A stretch of 64,000 nt of DNA from CAWAMR01 sp963783095 (GCA_963783095.1 CAWAMR010000002.1:1615664-1679663), one strand, 5' to 3'. Shown: positions 19,844 to 31,335, numbered from the stretch's first letter. Numbers and translations: made by a program. Notes: generated by a model from the sequence alone, not told the origin.

Positions 19844-21294
19844 TTATTCCCCATCCTCGGACCCCGCGTATATCTGTTTCTCCACCGTCAAGCCGAGCGA
19901 GCGAAGCTTCGCTCGGAGCGTGGTTCGTGAGATTCCGAGCAATTCACTGGCCTGGACCTGATTGCCCTTCGTGTATCGGAGAGTCGCCTCGAGTACCACC
20001 CGATCGACGACGAGACCCACCTGTCGGTAAATGTCGGGTTCTCCCGCCCGCAAAAGCGCTGATACCAGAGCAGCCAGATCGAGTGTTGAAGCGCCCGTCT
20101 CAGGCATCGGCGCGCCGGGTGCCGGCGGAACCACGCTGGTTGGCAGACAGTCCAGTGTGAGCACTTCTCCCCTGGAACGGACCAGCGCGTATTTGACGGC
20201 ACTTTGCAACTCGCGCACGTTTCCGAACCAGTTCTGCGCCTCAAGTGCGCTCAAGGCCTCGGGCGCAACGGTCTTCACCGACTTGCCCAGTCTTGGCCCG
20301 AGTCGTTTGATGAAATACTCGACCAATTGCGCTATGTCCTCGCGGCTCCCGCAAGGGTGGCAGGCGAATCGTGAAGACCTTGAGCCGATAATAGAGATCC
20401 TGTCGAAATCGGCCCTCCGCTACCAGTCCTTCAAGATCCTGGTTGGTGGCTGCGATGATACGGACATCCGACTGGACGGTCTCGTTACCTCCGAGGCGTT
20501 CGAATTGTTGCTCCTGAAGCAGCCGTAAGACCTTGGGCTGAACGGTTCGGGGCATGTCGCCGACTTCGTCCAGAAAGAGCGTGCCGCGATTGGCCTGTTC
20601 GAATCGACCAATGCGTTTTCGGTCGGCACCCGTGAATGCACCTTTCTCGTGACCGAATAATTCGCTTTCGAGAAGTGTTTCCGGTATGGCTGCACAATTC
20701 AAAGCCAGGAATTGCGCCTGGTTGCGCCGGCTGTGTTGATAGATGGCTCGCGCCACCAGTTCCTTTCCGGTACCGCTTTCGCCCAGGATCAAAACGGGGA
20801 CTTCGAGCGGGGCAGCCCGGCCAATCTCCTTGTAAACTTCTTGCATGGCCGCAGACTTGCCCACGATCCGATCGACTTCTTCACCTTCCTCCGTAATCTC
20901 TTCCCCTTCGAGGGGGGCCGGGATTTTTTGCAGCCGGCTCAGTTCGATCGCTCCAGCGACGGCCTCTCGAAGTTGATGCAGATCGACGGGCTTTACCAGA
21001 TATTCATAGGCACCGCGCTTCATGGCTTCGATGGCGGCTTCGGTCGTGGCGTAGGCCGTGACGACGATGATAGGCAGATGAGGATCGATCTGACGAATGC
21101 GATCGAATGCATCCAATCCCGACATATCCGGAAGGCGAACATCCAGAATGGCGGCATCGGGTCGTTGAATGCGGACTTGCTCGATCCCCTCGCGCTGTGG
21201 CGGCGAGGACTATCTTCAGCGCATCCGACCCCAGGCTTTTCTCCAGGGAGTAGCGGACGTTCGGTTCATCATCGACCACCAGCAGCTTTGACAT
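19844..21294 (-). CDS. NtrC-type sigma-54-dependent response regulator, two frameshifts
   Basis: A response regulator of about 483 residues that would activate sigma-54 promoters. Domain order is receiver (LLVVDDEPNVRYSLEK; phospho-acceptor Asp in AAILDVRLPDMSG; PVDLHQL), AAA+ (Walker A GESGTGKE, sigma-54 contact loop GAFTGA, Walker B TLFLDEVGDMP, RIIAATNQDLE) and a C-terminal Fis-type helix-turn-helix (GNQVQASELLGISRTTLRAK). Frame changes near 21190 (in the receiver) and 20320 (end of AAA+) split it. The ATG at 21294 has a GAGGAG site. It lies 13 bp after the histidine kinase, so they form a two-component operon. Confidence 0.93.
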
Positions 21295-21307
21295 GGTCTC
21301 CTCTCGA

Positions 21308-22799
21308 TCACAAGATTGCCGGAGCCGGCAGAAGCACCTGAAAACGAGCCCCGCCACCCGGCCTGTTCGAGGCCGTTATGATGCCGCCGTGCGCCTCCAC
21401 GATTCGCTTGCAGATGGATAAACCCAGCCCAACACCGGTCTCTTTGGTCGTTACGAACGGCTCAAAGATACGATCTCCCAGATCCAGGGGAAGCCCGCAG
21501 CCGTTATCCTCGACTTCAAGCCCGATCCAGTTGCCGGGAGTTTCAGCGTTGACGACGGATGACAACACTCGAACCCGAACGAAACCGCCTTGTGGTACCG
21601 CATCGAGAGAGTTCAGTAACAAGTTGAGGATAACCTGCCGAATCTGTCCCATATCGGCCTGGACCAACACAGGCTGCTTCGGACACTGGATCTCGAGCGC
21701 GACACCGAGTCGTTCGGCACGGGGGCCGACCAGCGCTGCGGTTTCCTGCAAAACCTTGGTCCAATCGAAAAGGTGTTTTTCGGGTTGGGGCGGACGAGCA
21801 AAATCGAGGAGGGCCTGGACCGAATGTTCCAGCCGAGTGATTTCTTGTTCAACCACACCCAGATCGGGACCATCGAGCATTGGTGTTGGAGTTCGGGCGG
21901 CCGCCACCTGCACGAGTATCTTCATCGGCATGATCGCGTTACGCAATTCATGCGCAAAGCCGACGGCCAACTGCCCGACTGCTGCCAGTTGTTCGGCCCG
22001 GAGAGCCTCTCTTCGGCTCTGGTGCAATCTCTCGACGACGGCCCCGATTCTCTCGGCAATCAACTGAAGCGCTGACTCCAGTTCTTCCCAACCCCACTGG
22101 GCCGAAAGAGTGATCGGCCCAACCACCCCAGCCAGTTTGCCGGCCGCGTCCGAAACCGGAACACTGAGCCGGACGATCGATCGGCTGACCTGGCGAGCTA
22201 TCCAAAAACCGGTCACCAGACCAGCGATGGGGCCGCATATCGCCAGCCACAAAAAGGTATTGGCAGTAGACTCGGCAACCCGTCGATTTTCCGAAGACTG
22301 ATGGATGATTTCATCCTCCGTAAGGTCAAGATTTCTCTGAGCGGGCTTCAGTAGCTCATCATTGAGAACATCTTTCAGGAGAGTGTTGATGCGCGCGTGC
22401 GCATCGCCAACCCGAGGCGGGCCGACAATCTGATCGAATTCTTTGCAGAATCTTTGATACCCGTCTTTGACCAGTTCGATCCATTGCGTGCTTTGGGTGT
22501 CGATGGGGAGTTTGTCGGTTTCCCTAAGCCAGCGATCGACTTCACGACGCAGCGGGGCAACTGCATCGAGATGACTTCGATCATTCGTGAGTAGAAACAG
22601 GTGCAGTTCCGTTCGGATGTCTCGAATCCCGATTGCCAATTCTTCGGCGGAGCGAATGCTTGCAACATTGGCAGTCAATGCCGCCGTCGAGGCGTGGCGC
22701 CACATCCGCGTTCCAGGCGATGGCGACTCCGAAACCCAGCGGAATGGAGCTTACCGCGACCACGAGCAACATCAGCTTAACGATCGACAATTTGCCCAT
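21308..22799 (-). CDS. Membrane sensor histidine kinase, one frameshift
   Basis: A sensor kinase of about 497 residues that should phosphorylate the regulator encoded directly downstream. The first membrane segment is IVKLMLLVVAVSSIPLGFGV and the second is TFLWLAICGPIAGLVTGFWI at about 185. Between them is a periplasmic helical region like a four-helix sensor. The H box is GFAHELRNAIMP, the N box NLLLNSLDAV, and the G boxes DNGCGLP and GVGLGLSICKRI. The N-terminal part (22799 to about 22705) is in a different frame from the rest, which I read as one indel. No ligand can be deduced. Confidence 0.92.
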
Positions 22800-23396
22800 G
22801 CAAGCTGCACCACTTGAGAACTTCCAGGCCCCACCGGAACGCACATTTACTGTGCGATTATACCACAACGGCTCGCAAACTTGACGGAGAGATGGCTGAG
22901 TGGCTGAGCATCGATCGGGCTTATTCGTATGCTTGTCGACCAATACAAGCCTGTTCAGACACGAACCAATCTGACCAATATCTGGTCAGAACCGATGGAC
23001 AATATCTGGTCGGAACTCGTTGTGGAGGCAGCCTGCGTTCTTCGGGATCGTCATTCGGTGATTTATTTTCAGGCAAACCTATTTAGGCAAATAGCAGACC
23101 TATCGACAAATTCTTCTTGTTTTCCGAATAAAGACCAGCGAATGACATTCGATTCTCGCGATCGAATCGCGATCGTGAAGAATCGATCACATTTGCCACC
23201 ATCACTATTCCAATCACCGGTATGTCATTTGCTTTTGGAAGACGAGAGCCTCGATTTGATCTTGCCCTAGATGCCACGGAAGTCTCATTCAGCTCACGAT
23301 CGGCCCCTCTCCAGCGAATTGGATAACTCGTTTCATGATCGGTTTCCATTATGAAGACCGACACTTAGGCCCACGTTGTTTTGTGGAGCAGCTTCG
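22800..23396. other. Intergenic region with a tRNA-Ser-like 5' fragment and small repeats
   Basis: No convincing gene is seen in these 597 bp between the minus-strand kinase and the plus-strand RND genes. Features are a 25-base tRNA-Ser-like segment (22886-22910, listed separately) and two direct copies of CAATATCTGGTC around 22978-23010. The first of these sits in a hairpin with CTGACCA and TGGTCAG arms. Promoters for the flanking operons should lie here. Confidence 0.55.
22886..22910 (+). other. Truncated tRNA-Ser-like sequence (5' part only)
   Basis: GGAGAGATGGCTGAGTGGCT plus GAGCA matches the acceptor strand, D stem and D loop of bacterial tRNA-Ser. After that the sequence does not form an anticodon stem, and no variable arm or T arm follows. 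It is not a working tRNA. It may be a scar of an integration or deletion event at a tRNA-Ser gene, or chance similarity. Confidence 0.45.
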
Positions 23397-24854
23397 ATGA
23401 ATACCCGGTCGAAAAACTTCAAACGCTTAGGCATCGCGCTGGGATGTCTGCTGTTGGCGACAGGCGGACTGCTGGCGTATCGGTTCGGACTTCCTTACCT
23501 GAAGTCATTGATCGAAAAACCCGGCCACAACCCTGAAGACTCCGATAAGTCACTCCAAATTGAGTTGGCCAAGGATCGCGAAGTGCCGGAACACACCGTT
23601 GTAATTCCCGAGGATGTTCGTGTGACTCTTGGTATTCGCAAGGGTGAAAAAGACGTTGTCGTTCTTGCCAAGAAACCAACGGGGAGCCGACCGCTTGTCT
23701 TGCACGGATCGACGATGCTCGACCCTGCCCATCTCCATCGCATTCGCGCTCGATTCGCGCCTGCCAAGGTAATAAGCGTCAGCAGACGAAAAGTCTTCTC
23801 CGAGACGGGCTACGAAGAGCGCGAACTCAGAATGGGCGATGAAGTCAAGGCAGGGGACGTTCTGGCAGTCTTCGAGAGCATTGATGTCGGCATGAAGAAA
23901 AATGATCTGATCGACGCGCTGGTCAGCATGAAACTGGACAAGCAATTGCTGGAAAGCGCTGACGAAAGTCCCGCGATTCCTCTAGTCATGAAACTGATGT
24001 TTCGCAAGAACGTCGAAGCCGACCAGAACGCCATTGAACGGGCCGTGCACGGACTGCAAATATGGGGAATTCCCGAGGACGATATTAAGGCGCTGTATAC
24101 CCAGGCCGATCAGATCATCAAAAACGCCGGGAAGCGCACCAACCGCAACGATCCCAAATGGGCGCGGGTGGAGTTGAAAGCTCCTGAAGATGGGGTGATT
24201 CTGGAATCGAACGTCGCCGAAAGCGAATTGATCCAGGATCCGACGCTGTGCCTGTTCCAGATCGCGAAGATCGACAAAGTCATGGTCGTTGCCAATGCGC
24301 ATGAGGATGAGCTTCGCGAGTTGTACAAACTCAAACGCGCCAAAGAGAAGGAACAAAAGCAACTCAAATGGAAAATACGTCCTTATGGATTCGAGTCCGC
24401 GAGCATCGAAGGTGCGATCGATGATATTGGCAGATTGATCGATCCAAACCAGCATACGGTTCCGTTGCGGGGCCGGATCATCAATGAGAAGGATGTCCTC
24501 GGGGGTGGGCAATATATCACGGCGACGATCGATCTGGATCCGCCGGCAGACAGCGTCGAGATTCCAACCAGTGCGTTGATCGACGACGGCAAGCAACAAC
24601 TCATCTTCATTCAGACCGATGCCCGAAAGGGCTGGTATACGCTGCAACGGGTTCACGTCACGCATCAGTTCGAGGACCGACTCTTTATTGCCACGAAGTT
24701 GACCGAGAACCAAATGAAACTCACGAGTGAAGAAGAGGCCCAGGGAATATTGCCCAAGAAACCCCTGAAGCTCGGAACGCCACTCATCACCGCTGGACTG
24801 CTGGAACTGAGGAAAGAGTTGCAAGATCGCGAAGCGGAAAAACGGAGCGAATAA
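23397..24854 (+). CDS. RND efflux periplasmic adaptor subunit (HlyD/CusB family)
   Basis: A 485-residue membrane-fusion protein. It begins with a cytoplasmic basic stretch and one membrane anchor (LGIALGCLLLATGGLLAYRF), then a periplasmic body with the biotinyl/lipoyl half-motifs (ARFAPAKVISVSRRKVFSE; LRMGDEVKAGDVLAVF), a helical hairpin (about 170-250), the second lipoyl half (VELKAPEDGVILESNV) and the beta-barrel domain (IPTSALIDDGKQQLIFI). It would link the inner-membrane pump encoded 18 bp downstream to an outer-membrane channel. No TolC-type gene is nearby. I chose the ATG at 23397; an in-frame start 21 bp upstream is less typical. Confidence 0.9.
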   Translation: MNTRSKNFKRLGIALGCLLLATGGLLAYRFGLPYLKSLIEKPGHNPEDSDKSLQIELAKDREVPEHTVVIPEDVRVTLGIRKGEKDVVVLAKKPTGSRPLVLHGSTMLDPAHLHRIRARFAPAKVISVSRRKVFSETGYEERELRMGDEVKAGDVLAVFESIDVGMKKNDLIDALVSMKLDKQLLESADESPAIPLVMKLMFRKNVEADQNAIERAVHGLQIWGIPEDDIKALYTQADQIIKNAGKRTNRNDPKWARVELKAPEDGVILESNVAESELIQDPTLCLFQIAKIDKVMVVANAHEDELRELYKLKRAKEKEQKQLKWKIRPYGFESASIEGAIDDIGRLIDPNQHTVPLRGRIINEKDVLGGGQYITATIDLDPPADSVEIPTSALIDDGKQQLIFIQTDARKGWYTLQRVHVTHQFEDRLFIATKLTENQMKLTSEEEAQGILPKKPLKLGTPLITAGLLELRKELQDREAEKRSE

Positions 24855-24872
24855 TCGCCAAAAGAGGTCTTC

Positions 24873-27800
24873 ATGTTACGAAAGTTGATCGGCTGGGCAC
24901 TCGACAATCCCATGATCGTCATGGTGATGACAGTTGTCCTGATTTGTTTCGGCATCCATTCTTTCCAAAATGTGAACGTCGAGGCCTATCCCGATCCTGC
25001 GCCGGCGATTATCGAGGTCATCGCGCAATTTCCCGGCGCTTCTGCCGAGGAAGTGGAACGCCAGGTCACAATCCCGCTCGAAGTAACCTTTGCGGGTATG
25101 CCCAAGCTGAAGTATTTGCGCAGCAAATCGCTTTTCGGGCTAGCCCATCTGCGAATGCAGTTCGAATACGGCTGGGAATACGAAAAAGCGCGCCAGGAAG
25201 TCATCAATCGCATTCAATTTTCGCAACAGCTTCCCGCCAATGTTACACCCCAGTTGTCGCCTCAGAGTCCCACGGGAGAAATCTTTCGATATACGCTCAA
25301 CAGTCCCAAAGATGAATTTGGCGACGACATTTACACTCTCGCCGATCTGAAGTCGCTCCAGGACTGGTTCTTGGAGCGCGAATTTCGCCGGGTTCAGCGC
25401 GTGATCGACGTGACCAGCAGAGGCGGCAAGGTCAAGCGCTATGAAATCCACCTCGATCCCAATCAAATGATTCGACTGGGTATTACCCTCGCGCAAATTC
25501 AAAATGCCATTTCCAACGCCAACCTCAATGTCGGTGCCGACTTCATGATTCAGGGACAGGTCGCCATGAACGTCCGGGCGGTCGGTTTGATCGGTGCCGG
25601 TCTGGATCCGATCCAACAAGTCTTGGGCAAGCCCGACCCGGATCCCGCAGCTGCGGAAGAACTGGCCAAAGCGCAACGAGAAAACCTCCCAAATGCGGCA
25701 AAGCTACGGGAAGAACAGCGTCGGCGCTTGGCGCGTGCGGCCACCGCGACCCTCCGCGAAGAGGAGAACGAGCGCATCCAGGAAATCCGCAGGCTGGTCG
25801 TGACCTCCGTGAATAATGCTGCAATCCTGCTCGAAGATCTGGTCGAGGGAGGCCGTTTGCAGCCTGGGCAACCCGTCGGACGTTGGGGAGTAGTGGTCGG
25901 CAATCAAACCCGCCTCGGTCGATCCGGTTTGAGCGTTCCCAACCACAAGAAGGCTGAGGAGATTCATCGAATCGTGGATATCGCCAGCGGCAAGATTCTG
26001 TCGCGCGATGAGGACGACAAGGTGGAATGCATCGTCCTGCTCCGAAAGGGAGAGGATACGCTGCCGGCACTGGCCGACGTTCGCAAGAAGGTGGCGGAAT
26101 TCAACGATCCGAAAACCGGCCGGCTATTGCCGGGGGTGTTGATCGAACCCTACTACGATCGAACTGACCTGATTGGCGTCACCACGGAAACCGTCGAGGA
26201 AAACCTGGTTTTGGGCATGGTGCTGGTGGCAGTGATCCTTTTGATGTTTCTGAGCAATGTCCGGGCGCTCTCATCGTCGCGATCAACATTCCTCTGGCGC
26301 TGTTGTTCGCGTTCTCCGTTCTCTATTCGCGCGGAAAGTCGGCGAATTTGCTGTCGATCGGGGCGGTCGACTTCGGCATCATCGTCGATTCATCGGTGAT
26401 CATGATTGAGAACATCTATCGCAAGTTGTGCGCGGGCGAACACTCCGAATTGCCTCTGAAAGAACGGATTTTGCATGCCTGTGCGGAGGTTGAGAAGCCC
26501 CTCTTGTTCTCCACCTTGATTATTGTTTGCGCCTTCGTTCCCTTGTTCACCATGAGCGGGCCGGAAGGTCAAATCTTTGGGCCGATGGCCGACACCTATG
26601 CGTTTGCTCTGGGAGGCGCGCTGCTTTTGGCCGTAGTCGTCTCACCCGTCTTGGCCATGTTCCTGTTCAAACATCTCAAGCCGGCACACGATAATCGTCT
26701 GGTTCGCTGGACCAAGGATGGTTACTTGAAACAACTGGAGCGCTGTCTGAATCATCGCGGCGTGACGTTGATCGTCTTCGGTGTGATCATCGCGGCTACG
26801 GCATTCATCGCCTTGCCGAATCTGGGCCGGGAATTCATGCCGGAACTGGAAGAGGGCAACCTGTGGATTCGCGGAACCTTTCCCCTGAACACATCGCTGG
26901 ATAATGTAGCGCGCAATTGCAAGGTGGCTCGAGCGCTCATGGGTCACTATCCCGAAGTGCAATCCATTGTCGCGGAACTGGGCAGACCGGATGACGGCAC
27001 CGATCCGACCGGCTTCTACAATGCGGAATTCTTCGTGCCGCTTCGACCACAAAAAGAGTGGCCGGCGGTGGTCGATCAACACGGCTGGCGGCGCTGGGTT
27101 TTCGGCGCGAAACGACCCCGGACGAAGAACGAATTGATCAAGCAGATGAACGAAGAATTAACTCGCGACGTCCCGGGCACGGACTGGAACTTCTCCCAGA
27201 ACATCCGCGACAATGTGATGGAAGCGCTCTCCGGCGTCAAGGGCGATAACTCGGTCAAGATTTTCGGTCCGGACCTCCAGCACTTGGAGGACGTCGCCGT
27301 CAAAGTACGCCATCAACTCAAAGATGTTCCCGGAATCAAGAATGTTGGAATCTTCAACATCAAGGGACAGACGAATCTGGAATTTCGCATCGATATCGAG
27401 AAGTGCAAGAAATGGGGCGTCAGCGCAGCGGACGTGGCCAACGCCTTGCAGTCCACCATCGGTGGAAAAGCGTTTTCCCAAATGATCGAAGGCGAGCGCA
27501 TCTTCGACATCACGACCCGGCTGCCTCGTCAAAAGCGCGACACCCCGGACGACATTCTCGACATGCCGATCGACATCATCAACAATCAGGTAATCCGCCC
27601 GTCAGGCCCAACCTACACGCCGGCGTCGACGGGGGTGAACGTGGTTGCGCCATCGGTTGCGGGCACATTGGCCGACACCTCCAATCCGATCTCCAACACA
27701 GGTCGTTTACGTCTGAAGGACGTGGTTTCGCCCGTTGGCCCGAAAGGCCGGCCCGATCCAAACGGGCAGTGGGTTCGCACGGGAGCTTCGACGATCTATC

Positions 27801-28474
27801 GGGAACAGGGAACGCGCATGATCGCCATCAAGTTCAGCGTTCGAGATCGCGACCTGGCCGGGGCCGTTGCGGAAGCGAAGGAAAAGACGCGAGAATTATT
27901 CGTGGCTCCGTACCGCGCCGAGTGGAGCGGCGAATTTCAGGAAATGGAAGAAGCCGAGGCGAGACTCATGATTATCGTCCCGGCATCGCTGGTACTGATT
28001 TTCATGCTGTTGTACCTGGCGTTTCATTCGATTCTCGATGCCTGTCTGGTACTGGTCAACGTGGTCGCATTGTCGTTGGGAGGCGTCTGGGCGTTGTATA
28101 TTACCGAAACGAATTTCAGCATCTCGGCCGCGGTTGGCTTCATCTCGATTTTCGGTGTGGCGATCATGGACGGATTGTTGCTGGTCTCCTACTTCAATCA
28201 GATGCGAGCCCACGGGCTGCCGGTTCGAGAAGCGATCATGCAAGGAGCCGAGAAACGAGTCCGGCCCGTGATGATGACGGCCTTGACCGCCATCTTCGGC
28301 CTGTTACCCGCGGCACTGGCAACGCGCATCGGATCACAGACGCAAAAGCCGCTGGCAATCGTGGTGGTGGGAGGAATGACGGTGACGCTGTTGATGACGC
28401 GCTACCTGATGCCGGTGCTGTATACTTTCTACGGCCATCGCGAGCCGCCAAACGCTGCTGGAATGGCTCACTGA
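24873..28474 (+). CDS. Heavy-metal-type RND pump (CzcA/CusA-like) with extra insertions, one frameshift
   Basis: A proton-driven inner-membrane pump of about 1200 residues, compared with 1020-1070 for CzcA/CusA. The start LIGWALDNPMIVMVMTVVLI and AYPDPAPAIIEVIAQFPGAS are typical. The fourth membrane segment carries the proton-relay aspartates in VDFGIIVDSSVIMIEN. The second half starts with RGVTLIVFGVIIAATAFIAL and has LGREFMPELEEGNLWIRGTF. One G is missing near 26270. Two extra segments are notable: a charged helical insertion of about 65-80 residues in the first porter half (about 25600-25800) and a Pro/Ser-rich one of about 50 residues in the second half (about 27590-27760). The substrate is probably a metal cation, which is uncertain. 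Confidence 0.9.
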
Positions 28475-28553
28475 GGATATTGAAATTTGCGATTTGCATG
28501 TCAGGGAGGCATTCTGGGCTTACCCGCGCATCTCGGAGCCCTCCTTGACCATC

Positions 28554-29675
28554 TTACTCATCGCTTGCCGCCTCTCCCGCCCACTCGACGAGTTTGAGTT
28601 GTAGCTCTTTCTTGCTCGGAAGGTAAAGTTGGTATTCGCGGGCCTGGATATTGGCATCTTTGGGGAGAGTAATTCGCACCAGCGCGGAGTTCTTTTGCTT
28701 GCAGAGAATGATCCCGACCGTGGAGTTTTCTTTCTTGGTCTTCACCTCGTCGTCGAAGTAGTTCACATACATCTGCATCTGTCCCAGGTCTTGATGAGTG
28801 AGTTTGCCGATTTTCAGATCGATGAGAACATAGCAGCGGAGCAGGCGATTGTAGAACACGAGGTCCACGAAGTAATGCTCTTCGCCGAAAGTGAAACGTC
28901 GCTGCCGGGACTCGAATAGAAAGCCCTTTCCGAGTTCGAGCAGAAAGTGCTCGATCTGGTCGATGATGGCAGTTTCGAGTTCAACTTCAGAATAGCGAGT
29001 CCGTTCATCGAGGCCGAGAAATTCGAGGACAAGGGGTTCCTTGAGCAGATCCCGAACTTCGGTAACGATCTGCCCGTGCTTGGCGAGTTTGCTGATGCCC
29101 TTTTTGTCCCTGCTGAGGGCGAGGCGCTCGTAGAGGCTCGTGTCGAATTGGCGTTTTAGTTCTCGTACGGTCCAGTTCTGTTGAGTGGCCTCGATCTCGT
29201 AGAAACTGCGTTCCTCAGAGTTTTTGATGCCGACAAGGAAAAGATAATGCGTCCAACTCAGGGTAAAAGGCTTGTCTTGAACTGGGGTCGAGGTGGTGAA
29301 TTGCCCAATCAGTGATTGGGCAATTGGAGATAGTTCGGACAACTTCTTGCTTTCTGAAGAGATCCCCGATTTTCCAATCAGTGATTGGAAAATTGAAGCC
29401 CGATCTTGATAGGTGATGTAAAAGCTACGCATGTAAGCAAGATTACTCGCGGCGAACCCCCTTCCGAATTCACGTGTGAGACGCTCGGCAAGAGCCTTGA
29501 TGACTTCTTTACCGTAGGCGGCACGGTCCTTGCCCTTTTGTTCCTGCTCAACAATACGACGACCAATCTCGAAATTGGTGTGAACCTGCACGAGGTCCAC
29601 ACCCCGCGAAATGGTGATGCGAGCCGAGACGATCAGCGTGCGGATGTCCTCGAAAAACGTCTTGGTGATTTTCAT
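28554..29675 (-). CDS. DUF1016 / PDDEXK nuclease-domain protein (YhcG family)
   Basis: A 373-residue protein. The N-terminal half is the DUF1016 helical domain (LVQVHTNFEIGRRIVEQEQ, YGKEVIKALAERLTREFGRG), and the C-terminal half is a PD-(D/E)XK nuclease fold with the catalytic segment EEHYFVDLVFYNRLLRCYVL followed by IDLKIG (Asp and Asp-Leu-Lys). YhcG-type proteins are nucleases often carried on mobile or restriction-linked regions. Here it stands alone, 13 bp from the M28 peptidase gene. A duplicated SQSLIG-type segment (SIFQSLIGKSG; IAQSLIGQF) occurs at about 95-125. Confidence 0.88.
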   Translation of the reverse strand: MKITKTFFEDIRTLIVSARITISRGVDLVQVHTNFEIGRRIVEQEQKGKDRAAYGKEVIKALAERLTREFGRGFAASNLAYMRSFYITYQDRASIFQSLIGKSGISSESKKLSELSPIAQSLIGQFTTSTPVQDKPFTLSWTHYLFLVGIKNSEERSFYEIEATQQNWTVRELKRQFDTSLYERLALSRDKKGISKLAKHGQIVTEVRDLLKEPLVLEFLGLDERTRYSEVELETAIIDQIEHFLLELGKGFLFESRQRRFTFGEEHYFVDLVFYNRLLRCYVLIDLKIGKLTHQDLGQMQMYVNYFDDEVKTKKENSTVGIILCKQKNSALVRITLPKDANIQAREYQLYLPSKKELQLKLVEWAGEAASDE

Positions 29676-29688
29676 AGATGAACCCGAA

Positions 29689-31335
29689 TCACTTTACCCC
29701 ACTCTTCTCGCGAGCTGCCCGGAATTCATCGCCCATTACCCAGGTCGGCAATGTTGGTGCATTGGCAACCTCGCGAGCTGCGTCCAGTGTGAACCGCATT
29801 AACACGGGATACCCAACAAAATCCCAGTCCTCTCGATATTTGTCGTTGGGTGTGTGATAGATATTTGCGATGAAGTCCTCACTGAGTTTCTTCGAGAAGT
29901 CGGCCGGTTTGCCTTTGACCTTTTCACCCCGGCCCACCGAGAACGCCGGAACTCCGCCGCGTGCCAGTGCGAAATGATCGGAGCGATAATAGTAACCCTG
30001 ATGACCATTCCGATCCGGCTCAATACTCAGCCCATGCTTGCCGGCCAGGTCTTGAAGCTGTTTCCAGGCGGTAGTTCGTTCGGCTCCGCTGAGCACGATC
30101 GATTCAGGTTCGCCGATCGGTGAAACGGTATCGAAGTTAAAGTTCATCGCTGTCTTGCCGAGCGGCACTATGGGATGGCCCGCGTAATAAACTGCCCCCA
30201 GCAAGCCGCTTTCTTCTGCGGTTGTCGCCATGAATACAGCGGATCGTTTGGGTTTGGGGTTCATGGCTGACCAGGCGCGCGCTAATTCCAGGAGAATCGA
30301 GCAGCCGCTACCGTTGTCCAGCGCACCATTGAAGATCTCTTCCTTTCCAAGCGAAGATTTGCCAACGCCCAGGTGATCCCAGTGAGCGGTGAACAATACG
30401 ATTTCAGATTTGAGGGTCGGATCGCTTCCTTCGACGGAGCCGATCACATTCTTGGACGCGATTTTCTGCACGGTCGTCGGGATGTGGCCTTTGAGCCTGA
30501 TACCCAGTGGAATCGGCTTGAATCCTTTGGTGTCGGCCTTTTTCAGAGCTTCCTCGACGGTCAGGCCGATATGCGCGAGGATTCTTTCGCCGGCACGCGC
30601 CGAAAGCCAGCCCGCGCAGGCCAGGGCCGGGCTACTGGCTTCGCGCTCCAGTTGCGCCCCTTTGAGCTTTCGAACCACGCCGTAGGGATACCCGGCGGAC
30701 TCGGAAGTGTGAATGATGAAGACTGCCTTTGCACCCCGGCGGGCAGCTTCTTGATACTTGAATGTCCATCGGCCGTAATAGGTGAGCGATTTTCCGTTGA
30801 AGAACTTCGGATCGTCCGATGGCGGCTCATTGGTGAAAAGCACCACGACTTTGCCCTTCACATCGGTGTCTTTGTAATCGTCCCAGTTGAATTCGGGCGC
30901 GGTGATGCCGTGCCCTACAAAGATGGCTTCGGCGTCGAAATCTTCGGAACGCTGGGTCTGGCTGATGCCGACAAACTCGTCTTCGAGTTTGAACGATGAT
31001 TTTTCATCTCCTTTGATCGAAACGAGCGTGGCATCGGGGCCGGTCTTGACGATCACGAGCGGGACGGCCTGGAAATAGGTGTTGCGATCCCCGGAAGGTT
31101 TGAGTCCGGCTTTCTGAAACTCGGCGGCGATATAATCGGTGGCCAGTTCCTCACCTCTGCTGCCAACACCCCGCCCTTGCAGTTGATCGCCGGCCAGATA
31201 CTTCAAATCGGCCCGGATACGATCGATGGAAATCGCAGGCAGGTTGTCTTTGGGTTGTTGAGCGGAAGAGAACTCAGAAAAAGAAAGAATAAGGGAGAGG
31301 AAGATCAGGAAAAGCCGGTTGAACTCGAATCGCAT
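29689..31335 (-). CDS. Exported M28-family zinc metallopeptidase
   Basis: A 548-residue aminopeptidase-like enzyme. A Sec signal peptide (FLIFLSLILSFSEFSSAQ) is followed by a protease-associated (PA) insert at about 100-270 and the M28 catalytic part. Zinc ligands are visible as His and Asp in TAHWDHLG and GALDNGSG, Glu-Glu in TTAEESGLLGA, Asp in MNFNFDTVSP and the last His in YRSDHFALARGGVP. It would release N-terminal amino acids outside the cytoplasm. I chose the ATG at 31335 because it begins the signal peptide and has an AAAGGA site. It is the last gene after ruvB, with a 96-bp gap, so co-transcription with ruvCAB is possible. Confidence 0.93.
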   Translation of the reverse strand: MRFEFNRLFLIFLSLILSFSEFSSAQQPKDNLPAISIDRIRADLKYLAGDQLQGRGVGSRGEELATDYIAAEFQKAGLKPSGDRNTYFQAVPLVIVKTGPDATLVSIKGDEKSSFKLEDEFVGISQTQRSEDFDAEAIFVGHGITAPEFNWDDYKDTDVKGKVVVLFTNEPPSDDPKFFNGKSLTYYGRWTFKYQEAARRGAKAVFIIHTSESAGYPYGVVRKLKGAQLEREASSPALACAGWLSARAGERILAHIGLTVEEALKKADTKGFKPIPLGIRLKGHIPTTVQKIASKNVIGSVEGSDPTLKSEIVLFTAHWDHLGVGKSSLGKEEIFNGALDNGSGCSILLELARAWSAMNPKPKRSAVFMATTAEESGLLGAVYYAGHPIVPLGKTAMNFNFDTVSPIGEPESIVLSGAERTTAWKQLQDLAGKHGLSIEPDRNGHQGYYYRSDHFALARGGVPAFSVGRGEKVKGKPADFSKKLSEDFIANIYHTPNDKYREDWDFVGYPVLMRFTLDAAREVANAPTLPTWVMGDEFRAAREKSGVK

